Shown: in pieces, positions 48,401 through 59,464 of the stretch | Layout: each line of letters starts with the position of its first letter | Numbering within the stretch: the first letter of the stretch is position 1 | Assembly (NCBI RefSeq): GCF_003590095.1 | Contig: NC_039478.1 | Location: forward strand, 11,904,001 to 11,968,000 | From: Trichoplusia ni | Lineage: Eukaryota > Arthropoda > Insecta > Lepidoptera > Noctuidae | Length of the DNA stretch: 64,000 bases | Direction of reading: 5' to 3' | Position numbers and translations under genes: made by a program | Notes under the pieces: model-generated | Databases searched by the model: none | Told to the model about the DNA's origin: nothing | What the model saw: only the letters and a program-made list of their open reading frames with translations

Positions 48401-50837
48401 TTTCTCTTTTACAAGGTAGCCTGCATGTAACATAAACCTATTGAGCCACCGCAAAAGCAATTTATCCAAGCATTACTCCTCACAACAAGATCAAGTACCG
48501 GGGAACTTTATCAAAGATCTTTGTAAAGATTTCACCCTTAGTATTAAGTAGAACACCACAGCCTCCTTCAAACAGAAATAATGGGAAGAGATAACGACAG
48601 AGCTGGCCCATTACCCAATTGGGTAAACGGGGATTCCTTTCTTTTGTCCGAGTTTATCTCGTTCGCTGAAATATGATCTGCGGACGGAACTCTGATTGTC
48701 GCGGGACCATTCAATTTCGAGAAAAACTCTCTCGGCCTTCATTAAATAAAGGATATCGATATACCAGGCCGTCCGAGCATTGTTGATGAATCATAAGCGC
48801 TGGAGCTCACGGGCCACTGTATCTGGCGCGTGCCAAAACTTAGCACAACTTACGAAGCCCACTGCCCGAAATAGAAAAATCAAGTTATTACTTGGCCGAG
48901 ACATTTATTGCCCGCTTGTATTGCGGTGTGTAACAACTTTTACATAAACACCGACCGTGGGACATGACGCAAACAAGATACGAACTTCTTTATTAAAATT
49001 TATGAGTTCTATCAGACACCGAAAGTTTTTCAAGCCTACTTGTATAATGTATAGGAAAGCGGTTACCGTTTTGTTTCTTACTTTCCCGTGTATAAATAAT
49101 GGAGCGGTTTTTTTTTGGTTCACAGCATGAATGTGAAGTTTTGTACCAACTTTTTCACGCCGATTAAAACCAGAATTTTACGTTTCGTTTTAACCTATTT
49201 TAGAGGACGTGAACACTGAATACCGTTGGCCATTTTTGAGAGTTATTTAAGCCTACATTTTTATGAAATTAAAATTTAACGGCTTCCTTTTAAAGAGGAA
49301 ACGTTAAATATAAATATAACACAGGAACAATATTAAAAGTATTAAATATTCTGCGAACCTCAATGGTATTTTCATATACGTTAACCGGTTGTAATAACTT
49401 TTTTCATGATACATTCCAAATGTGGCGACGTTGTTTATCAGTAGTGTCGAAGAATAATATTAAACCTCATTTGATCTTTAACACAATTATTGTATTACTG
49501 GTTTTATTCGTTTGCCAAAACTACAATCGTAATCTTTCTAAAGCATGCGCAAGCATGTATCCATAAATCAGCGAGGATAGACAAATGTCAACTAAACGGT
49601 TGAAACTACACAAAACAAGAGACTATCCGCCTCACACAATTTCCATAGGATTTCCAAGGGCAGGGAAGTGCCTCTACACTACCAATATATTGGAGCCAGT
49701 AGCAATAAACTCATTTGCGGTCTAATTGCCATATTTTTGTATTTTGTCAAAAGTAACAAAGTAACAGAAAATATACCAAGTTAGTTGTTTGGTTAAGAGG
49801 GCAGAAAGAAAACGTACTTTAGGTTTCAAATCATTTAAAATCTATTTTTATAAATTCTAAGGTTGACTGTCCTCTTCTAATATTGCTACGCCCCCAATCC
49901 CTGAATACCACTTCCTTCTACATCACAATGTTCCATGAAAATCTCCATAGGTATAGAGATACTTATACCGCAGTACCTACGAGGTACAAACACGATAACC
50001 ACTTCCTAACATCGGTAAACCAAGGAAAGTAAAGGAATTCTTGGCTAGCGAAGACCGAGGTGGGACGAATGAAATTCCAGTCCAAACTATGCGTAAATTG
50101 AGGCCTAATTGCAATTCCTATTGGGATCTAGGCCTCTATTGCAGGCCCGATGGTCGATGAATAGACGAGCGCTGCAAATAGGACGAAGATATTGGCTTTT
50201 GGTGAACTTTATTGTATTGTTGCGCGATCGCTGTTTGCCAGGCAGCCATCTTTGTTTTTATAGGGTTGGGGTATTTTTTATTTAAATATCGATATAGTGT
50301 TGATCCTAATCGGTGTGATAATATTTAACGGTTTATTTTTCCACTTAAAAGATTTAGATATTTTGATCAGAAAATATACACATGACTCTTAAAATAATAT
50401 TAGGGAGACGAGGTTTTGTTTTTGCCTGAATGACAAATTCTAGAACCGTAGACTAAAATATAACTTTCATTAAGTTTATACTAGAATTAGCATAGAACAG
50501 TAAAATACTAGTTTTCATAAGAAATACCCAGCTGCTAGATAAGATGAGACTTCCAGACGGCGACCACCGATCCAAATGAATGTTTAATAAGGCCAGCGCC
50601 GGGAATATAGTGTTACATAACTTTTCATTTTAACTAATAATAAATTTGTGCTATTTACGTACAGTAAAGGAAAAAATGGTAAATTATGAGTCAATATAAT
50701 AAGAAGGTAGTAGAGGAAAATAATATTATTTAGCAATAAAAACTCTTTCTAGTTATTGAGAAACTTTTTTCTTTCTTAAGAGTTGATAATAAATAGTAAA
50801 TAGCATGTTTTGAGGATGCGAGCGTGTATGACTTTCT

Positions 50838-50890
50838 GTGATAATAATGATAACAGCCTGTAACCGTCCCACTGCTGGGCACAGGTTTCG
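50838..50890 (-). mobile_element. Non-LTR retrotransposon 3' tail fragment
   Basis: On the minus strand it reads ACCTGTGCCCAGCAGTGGGA, then CGGTTACAGGCTG and TTATCATTATTATC. This corresponds to the end of the lepidopteran AFAQQWD-type ORF and its short repeat-rich tail. Only about 50 bases remain. Confidence 0.6.
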
Positions 50891-52810
50891 TACTACATAT
50901 GAAAGGTTTTAGCATTCCATTGTTTACATAGAAATGACGTTGTTCATGACCAGTGTAATGACAAATCATGAGTCACGTACTCACTTCAAATAATTTACTT
51001 TGTTCAGTAATCACAAACATAAATAAAAGATCTCTCATCATTCCAATTTGCTCTAAATAACCCCTTAGTTCAAGAACTCGTATAAAACATGTCAGACTGA
51101 AGTATATCTCGAACTTATTGAATTAAGTATATGAAATATAAACAGTTCTTTTAGAAAAATCGTTCTTCAAATTTATTCCAAGAAAATTATCCTCGCAACC
51201 CTTTTACGCCGTACCTTCGTATAAATCTTATTCGACTTAACACAATGAATGGTACCATATATAAGGTATAGGCCGTCTGCGGAAGGTAAGCGTTATAATT
51301 TTCGGTATATCCGGCATTTACGCCGATTAATGTTGGGTTCTAACAATGAACATGGCATACAATGGGTGTTGTTACCTTATTTTCATTTAAGACGTAGGTA
51401 AAATACGCAGTATTTAATCTACTATTATTGTGAGAATAGCTACATACGTGTGTTATGATTTTCAGGTGGATCGATGCCGTTGGTATTGTTTTAATGCGCC
51501 AATGAACTTATAGTGCATTTTTCAACCTGAACCAAGTTAAAAACCGACCCGACTTTTGTAACAAGAACAGATAATCACGTGGGCGGAGTAAACTAAGAAG
51601 TTATTAGTGAACATGAAGTAAAAATTTTTGGAATTATTTTCTGATAATTATTTGGAGAGAATTTTGACTTGTTAGGCTAGATACTTTGGAGTCACGAAAC
51701 AGGTAGATAGAATTGGTTTTACATTCAAAATCAGTTTTTAAAATTAAATAACTATAAACAAAGTGATACAGTTTCATTAAATTTGTATATTTTAATAAAT
51801 GATTACTCATTATTTTAAACCTAGTTATCAATTATCAATGTTTAATTTCAACAAAATTACTTCGGTGCAAATTATTAATTGAAATTAAGTTATACTTATA
51901 ACAAACGAATACAATTTATGACATTTATAAAATTTAAAAAACACACGTCCTTTTAATCAAATTTGTAATTAAACCTACACAACAAAAACATTATAATAAC
52001 AAAGTTAATTATGCACTATAAATGGAACAGGCGAAGTAATTTCTTCAGCCGTCAAACGTCTGCCAGTGAATCAATGATGGATAAAACGAATTAAAGGAAA
52101 TTGCCTCCTCACATCGCGTGTTTAGCTAATGAAAACAGTTCACCGTAACAAAGTTACTTATTCTCGAAAACACTCGATATTTTAAATTCGTTCGCTTTAC
52201 CGACTTGAATTATCGAGTGATATTGGTAATGGGACCGAAAAACGAACTGTCTTTATACAAGAGATTGTTTATTGGGTTTAAGTAAAGTAAAATTCTTAAG
52301 GCTCCTCTTTCGTAAAAAGCTTGAAAAAAGCGTGCAGACGAAACAGTTTCTCGTCGGCACTTACAGAGAATTTATATCTGCAAAATATAGTTAGTGATCT
52401 CCATGATATGATACGTAATTTGGTCTAGCCATAATTTTTCTATTGGCATCACATGACAAGTATAAAAATCCCCAAATCACCTCCAATTCGTAGAGATAAA
52501 ACCATGCTTTATTTTTTATAAAAGAACATTAGAAAAAAATCTACTGCTTTGCAATACATAGGAATATGATTTGGTTTGGTTACTTTTTTTAAATATGTCA
52601 GATTTCTATAATAACTATCTAAAAATGCGTCCCTTATAAATACTGCATCTATATCAAACCCGCACTCGTCCAAATGCACAAGGTCACTAGCGAGAATACA
52701 AGCCTTAAATGTATAGAGTGGTGGCTGAATAGAAATATGTATGAAAATAGTATTTGATATTTTTTAGTTCAGTGACATTAATTAGAAGGGCTATCGTATA
52801 ATTACACTTT

Positions 52811-52827
52811 GGGGACAATTTGTCCCC
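52811..52827. promoter_or_regulatory. 17-base palindrome
   Basis: GGGGACAA-T-TTGTCCCC is an exact inverted repeat with a single central base. It stands out in AT-rich surroundings. It may be a dimeric binding site, and no neighbour explains it. Confidence 0.35.
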
Positions 52828-54099
52828 TTTCTTTATAATCCCTTATTAAGAAATTATTGAAGACATTTTCACTAAGTTTAACTCGTGAAACATTTGAATT
52901 AAACTTTTGCAGTACAGTAACTAAATAAATTTATTCAATTTAAACCACCTCACACAAATATCCATCAAATTCAAAACAAATTAACTTTCCAATAAGAAAA
53001 GCTACATAAACTAATTTCATTTAAACTAAATTACAATCTTTTAATTCTACAAGAGAAAAATACCTACTCAGCAACTATTAGAAACAAAATACATAAAACC
53101 CTCATTTCCACTGCATTCCATTTAAAACACTAGAATAGTCACCCGTGAGCCCTAAGTGGGCAGAAGACGATTAATGAAAAGCTGTGTTTAATACTTAATC
53201 AAAGCGATCTAGTAAACAGCAAGCAAACAGTTCTCATACGTAATAGGTACCTACTTTGATACTGACTGCAGTATAACAGCGTAATGGAGATAATTTGTGT
53301 ATTTGCTTCGTATGTTGACAAATGGACTTATTACGTCTATTGGACTAGCAATTATGTTTAGATGGGGTTTTCTACGTTTCTATTAGAAGAATTTATTTTA
53401 TTGCTAACTGTTGGGCGTGACTTTGTCCGCGTGGCTATGAATATTATGTTAATGGTTAATGGTTTTCCGTATTTGTGGTTTTAGAGTGCATGATATGTCT
53501 CCCCGGTTAATGTACATATTTCATTACTGCTCTGACGCTTCAATCATTGAGTATCCTATGGCCTGTCTCTATAAGTGGCTTTAATTATTTCAAAGAAACA
53601 AACAAACTCTTCAGCTTTAGAATATTAAAATTAGTATAGAAACATAAAATGCAATGAAAACATCTAGCTTCAAAAAGTATTTGTAGGATATCGGGAACAA
53701 TACACGCTCATATTATTACTAGCAAAATTTGACGTGAAAACAACGAACTTGGAACAAACACCAAGAGATAACAACAACTGAAGCACATAACACTGAACAT
53801 CACAATCTTATCCACACTTAATATTAATCAAACTAGTAACCACTATAAACACGTAGTCACTATACATTTACAAATTGCCTCACTCCGAAGCAAACGGTTC
53901 TTCAAGCATGAATCCCTCACTATAAGTAACACAGCTCCCGGTTTCTACAAACACTTGAATATTTTACAACTACACTGAACAAGCAGTATCAAAAATTAAA
54001 TCTAATTCGCCTTCGGGAGTCATTAACGATGCAGCCATTACGATCTTTTCACTGCAAAGGGTCAGACTTTGTACAGATTAATGCTTAAATTTTTAAATG

Positions 54100-54335
54100 A
54101 AAACTCGTCAAGTGTGAGTTGGACTCGCGATTATAGAGCCATGGAAAAAAATGGTCATCTGTTATATTGTATGATATGACCTAAGCAATAGTTGCTTAAT
54201 CCCTATGTGTATTTAATTATCTATTTTTCTAGCGGTAACAGAAATAATGTGAGCAAAAATTTCAACTGTCTGTCCAATTGTCCATCGCAGCTCATACAAC
54301 CCGGAGACGGCAAACAGTAATACGGTTCTGTCAGA
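54100..54335 (+). repeat. Dispersed ~250-bp repeat, near full-length copy E
   Basis: The copy starts CTCGTCAAGTGTGAGTTGGA and CTCGCG, continues through AAAAATTTCAACTGTC, ATCGCAGCTCATACAACCCG and GAGACGGCAAACAG, and ends AGTAATACGGTTCTGTC. Both family ends (the CAAGTGYGAG end and the CGGTTCYGT end) are present. It is the best reference for the family in this window. Confidence 0.7.
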
Positions 54336-55989
54336 ACCTCTAGGTGCGGACCCCTAAAAATAAAAAGACGAGGTGCGTTTTTATTGTTATGCCGGAATAA
54401 AACCTCATTGTTTATTGTTTAAAATGCTATTGTTGCCTTCTTTTGAGATGTGCATTTATGAATTGCGGATTTTTAAGTGGGAGCAATTTTCGGTTGAGTT
54501 CGGACGTTAAATGCTTTTGTTTATTTTTTGAGCTCGCTTCCAAGTCCATTGGCTTGAACTGGCTATAATGAGTCTTCAGCTGAATCTCGGAATGTTGGTT
54601 TTTATGGTTTACCTTTAGCTGAAGTTTTTAAAATCCCTTAATTATAAAAACAACAACTTAAAAAAAGAAAAAAAAATAACCGAGCAAAGAATTTATTCCT
54701 AACCAAATCCTCTGAAAAGTTTGTGACTGATAGCATTTGTTATCTGAGCGGCATAATCCATTAGCTCACTACGCTGACTTTTAACAAAAATGCGTGTACA
54801 TATTAATGAAGTAACCAAATCGAATGAAGTAAACCTAGAATCCTTGAAGGCGTATTAAGATGTTGAAACTCTTAAATACATAAACGTTTGTATAACCGCC
54901 GTCTCATATTCATGTTTGCAGGTAGATTCCGAGTCTTAATTTGGGCTGAAAAGTACAGTTTACATACTCTCACGCCTTGGTGAGTTCACAAGGAAGGTAA
55001 AATTTTCCTAAGTGCTCTAAGTAAATGTAGCTACATAAATATACATTTTAAGAGGAAAGCGAAACGTGGCTCGCATATTAAGGTAGAGAAAAAATTAGAC
55101 GAACATTTAGGGATGTTGTTACAATTTAAACGGAATCAAAAGTACGCGAAAGTTCGTTTAAATCATTCTAATCTGACCAATTATGGAGTTGTGACCATTG
55201 TAAGTTGATCTTTATGGCGGTGCAGGTCGTGGGGGGCTTAGGGCGGGTTTGTTTGGTCGTGCCTAATTACACTATTTCGCTAACATCGTCTCACTTGAAA
55301 TATTAGCTAGAAATGTCACAAGTGGGTGATATATAGGAGGGTGCGGGCCTGAGATTACTTTGTGTTGTTTTGTAAGCCGACCGCGCAAATGTCCTCTTAC
55401 TTTCATCATTAAAATAGAAGTTTGTTTTAGTTTTAAATTAGAAGGTAATAGAGTTGAATGGAGTTTGTAGATTACTGTTTACAAATACATGTGAATTTAT
55501 GTTGACCTATTTGTTATTTGAAATTACACTTTTAATTTCTAAATTTCTCATTTTACACCATCTCGACCATAAACTTTCAAGATCCTTACTCTGTCGAAAT
55601 TTTCTTACAGCAAAGACTCTTTGGCCTTATTAGGGAGTAGCTATACTCACAAATACATGATTATAAAATGAAGTGAACCGTTTATAACCGGGAAGTCTCG
55701 CAAGTGACACCCGTCTGTGAAACCAATGGTAATTAATAACACTTGCTTGAAACACTTCCACAGCATATACACCCGGTTCGAACAGCGTTGCGATTTAACA
55801 TATAAATGTATATGTATTGTGTATTAACAACAGTGACTAATGATGAGGCATATTCGTTAAAGAAAGGAGTTTGATATTGATCAAATCAATCATCATTCAT
55901 CTGTTTGATTCATCAGAACTTAGTAAGCGAGATCAGTTTTTAACTTTCACTACTTAAAGGGTAAAACCGGAACATTATTACATAAATTC

Positions 55990-56078
55990 CGCTCTTTGTC
56001 CGTCCCACCAGGTTATATGTCATGATCCATGTGAGCATGACACTTACATTTTACTTACCATGTATTTCTGTGGGCATA
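55990..56078 (-). repeat. Dispersed ~250-bp repeat, partial copy F
   Basis: TCCGTCCCACCAGGTTATAT, GTCATGATCCATGTGAGC and later CATGTATTTCTGTGGGC follow the inverted order of the family. Both ends are lost. Confidence 0.6.
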
Positions 56079-56532
56079 AATTTGAGGGTTGATAAATTGG
56101 ATTACAAATTTCAACCGCATCATCTATTCAAATGCAATTCAAAAATACATTTTAGAAGGTGGTGAAAACTATGATTTTCAAGCTAAATAAGCTTAGGTAA
56201 CACTATCTAAATACACAAGCTTACCAACATAGTAGCTACCCTCTACTATTCGTGCGAGAATTTTGCTTTTACGTCACTAAAGCTGGATTGACGGAACGAA
56301 ATTGACAGTCACTGCTGGTCATTTCAGGCGGTGAGTGGAAGCCATGCCAGAATGCAGTCACCTAAATAAAGGTTTCATTTAAGGTTCGTGGAGTTCCCTG
56401 CGCATAAAACCCTAGCTAGCTGTTGCCAGCGCCTCCGCCCGCTATAAATTAAATATAAAAATTAAATTATAAAAATTATTTCACGGAAACATTATTATTG
56501 TGTTCAAATCTTTTGAAAAGTTAAAGAGTCAT

Positions 56533-56690
56533 TAGGGAGTCCGTGGGAGGCCTAGGAAGCGGTGGCGTGACGATCTTAACGCTTACCGCGCGGGCTGGTT
56601 CCATGAGGCCCAGAACAGAGAATCGTGGAAGGATTGGAGGGAGGCCTTTGCCCAGCAGTGGGACACGGTGGGCTTGATAAAAAAAAAGAT
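56533..56690 (+). mobile_element. Non-LTR retrotransposon, 5'-truncated ORF C-terminus
   Basis: In one frame it reads GRPRKRWRDDLNAYRAGWFH, then EAQNRESWKDWREAFAQQWD, then a short A-run tail. This is the extreme C-terminus of a lepidopteran non-LTR reverse-transcriptase ORF (the GRP-RWRDDL and AFAQQWD motifs). The frame is unbroken over about 50 codons, so the copy is fairly young. AAAGAGTCAT before it and AAAGATTCAT after the A-run differ at one base and may be the target duplication. Clade assignment (RTE-like) is inference. Confidence 0.75.
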
Positions 56691-57712
56691 TCATACTGTC
56701 TTAAAAAGTGTCATCATTTTTTAAATCCTTTTTTTCGAAAATATTTTATATAAAAAGGAATCTTCTATCACATATTCCACCACGTACCTACTACCCTTAC
56801 TTTTAATTGTGCATGGTATGGAGATTATATAAGTTGTCTAGTATTTATAAAACATGGTTAATTTTGTTTCAGACTTAGACGGCGTTGTGGAATATTATCC
56901 CATTAAGTTATATCAAAATTCTGTATATAGTAGCCAAATCCAAGAAAAAAGCTGTTAAACTACACCAGTATACCAATTATTACATGGTTCTTAGGTATAG
57001 GAGACTGTTCCTTTACAATATTGAATTAAATTGTTATACTTATGGCTTGGACCGTTATTGATACACGATTGTTGATATCCATTCAAGTTCATGTCCGGCC
57101 ATTCAAGAAATATTCACAGTATCAATACTAAGTGGTTACCATAATCATAACATATTGTATTCAATTGATATATTCATAAAAATGCAACTGTTTAATGAAT
57201 GACCAATATAACTTGAGCTTTCGGATGTAAAGAGACTTTGAAAGAACGAGATGCAAGATATGAAAACGGTTGTGATAGACAGGGATGCAAATTTATCACT
57301 ACTTCATTCAAAAAGGTCCAATAGCATAGTTCTACAAAAAAAAATATACTTCTTTAAGTTGCAACCTATTTTAACATTACAAATCTATAATATCTATTAT
57401 CAAATATTTTCCATGTCTGTTAATATTTTTCATAAAAAAATCAATTAATACGTAATTCGCTGTAACAATCCTATTAAGTTACAATACGTAATAATTACTC
57501 GATTATACCCTACCAAAGATATGACCAGTAACTATGTCGATTCTGCATGTGACATATCCAATGAGTCAAACTAATTTAATGAAGCTTATATTGTGGGCCA
57601 TGACACATACCATACACACATATTAAACAACCCAATGAAGCTTGCAATTGGTCACAGGGACCATAGTGCACTATCTGTCGGTGAAGTACTCGTAACGTTA
57701 ACTTGACGATAG

Positions 57713-57764
57713 AAAAACGAGTCAAGTCTGAGTTGAATTTGGGACTTGAGGGCTCCGTACAACT
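57713..57764 (+). repeat. Dispersed ~250-bp repeat, 5' end only, copy G
   Basis: AAAACGAGTCAAGTCTGAGT then GGGCTCCGTACAA resembles the CAAGTGYGAG end and the adjacent GGGTTCCGTAC motif of the family, as in copy E. Only about 50 bases match. Confidence 0.5.
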
Positions 57765-57982
57765 AGGCTACAAAAGAAGAAAATTGTAAAACGATTGAAT
57801 ATCTATTAAATTTGTGCCTGTGCTAATTGTTGCTAAAGTCCAAAAGTGGTATAATTCCAAAATGTTTAAAATATTTCGTTCGGGAATACATTATAGTGAT
57901 GCAAAATTGTGTAGGCCCTCAGAAATACTAATATTAATAAGTAGGACTAATTGATCAAAACACTTCACATTCAATAATCAAA

Positions 57983-57998
57983 ACACACACACACACAC
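57983..57998 (+). repeat. (AC)8 microsatellite
   Basis: Eight uninterrupted AC units are present. It is a short simple-sequence locus. Confidence 0.85.
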
Positions 57999-59390
57999 TC
58001 GCAGTACCAACAAAGTCCGTTCACAGCACATGACTAAATAATTTCACCAAATATAAATTATACGTTCGTCCTTTTCTGTAATTGAATTATAATGAAACGG
58101 AAATAAGAGATCGGTCGCGTCTGATAGCGGCCTAACCAAATTGAATATCCACCTGACAATGTCTGTAGGATTCAAAACTTCAGCCACTCATCCAATGAAT
58201 GTTTTATAATGTTCCTTTTTAGTATATAAATAACACGATTCGATTATTTTAGGCCAACGACTTCTAGACAAGACTAGATCAAATAGCTACCATCGTAGTC
58301 AAATAAGTTGTCTACAAGGACTAACTCTAATAAAATCGTTCAAATTTATGGAAATGACATTCATTTTGGATGAGTCACGCGACTTAGAGGTTCTTCAGTA
58401 GTCTAGACGATTTTACACCGCATTGAAAAATGCAAACGAATGAAAAACTTAAGATTATCAGAATGACGTTCTTTTCTTGACAAGTGACGTGAGTTTAACT
58501 TGTCATTACTAATACATTTAAACGATATTTTTAAGCTAGTTGTAGAATTAGAATAATGTAATTTGTCTAAGAGCCCAGTGAAATAAACTTAAGCAATTTG
58601 TTAAGGGCTAGCGTTCATAGAAAAGTCTTTTAACTAAGGGCATAATAAAGGACAGAGTTTTAAAACACAATTAAAATTCAAATCATGAACACGTTATTCA
58701 TCAAAAAGCATAAAAATAAAAGCGAAATGATCCGAGAAGTTAATTTTATTGTTCGTAAATTACAGGGACATTATTTACATTTGTCTGAAACCTTTTTACG
58801 TTTGCCTCTTTAAACAGACGCTGTGGACAGTTAATTTACTTTATGTACTGAGTCAAGCAGATATTTGTAGAGGATTTTATGCAATTTACTCGTGTCTGCT
58901 TTTGCTAATTGTATTTAATTGAAAAACAGAATGTTAACTATTGCTACATTAAAAAAAAAACATAATTTGAAGTAGTATAGACATGAATTTCGAATTTAAT
59001 TAAATGAAAATTTATCTAAATCGAAAATCGTTTTAATAAATAAGATGTTTTTAAATCGGCATCATGTCAAATAGAATTATATCATAATTTCCTGAGATTA
59101 GAGCATACAAACAAACTCTTCAGCTGTATAACATAAGTATTTAGGTAGTAAAGGCACTTCACTCGGTGAAGGATCAATCGATTATAGTCACACGTCAAGG
59201 CAAACATTTACGATATAAATAATACACTATTCTCCACATTAAATATATCGATTTCACTTTATTTAGATTGAAAAAGAATTTTAATAAAACCAGATATCAC
59301 AATGGAAACGTTTTCAATTGAAATTTCCATATTCCAGTCCTGACAATAAAGACAGATGTTACACATGACAATATGACTAGTTGTGCTAGC

Positions 59391-59464
59391 AACGACACTT
59401 GACTATAGATATAAGTGTCGTTACATGTACTACCTATAGATACAAGTGTCGTTATATTCTTACG
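59391..59464. repeat. Inverted plus tandem motif (AAGTGTCGTT)
   Basis: AACGACACTT (59391-59400) is the exact inverse of AAGTGTCGTT (59413-59422), which recurs at 59444-59453. The 21-base segment starting CTATAGATAYAAGTGTCGTT occurs twice with a 31-base period. It is a local duplication carrying one inverted arm. Confidence 0.6.

Larger units (their letters stand above)
35701..54094. other. Non-coding DNA, mostly unique-looking
   Basis: No gene is supported. The stretch contains one well-preserved SINE, one SINE-like relic, one non-LTR tail, and several palindromes and microsatellites, listed separately. GC-richer patches at 36.5-37.0, 38.6-38.75, 39.65-39.78, 40.47-40.56, 42.54-42.70, 46.6-46.76, 47.5-47.95, 48.5-48.85 and 50.0-50.25 kb are not explained by any repeat I recognise. 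Confidence 0.6.

Noticed and set aside
23388..56402. GGAGTTCCCTGCG shared at 23.39 and 56.39 kb
   Set aside because: Thirteen shared bases with no similarity in the flanks. Too little to define a repeat.
56395..56440. Helitron-like end on the minus strand (GGCAACAGCTAGCTAG)
   Set aside because: The motif is suggestive, but there is no clear hairpin at the right distance and no second copy in the window to define an end.
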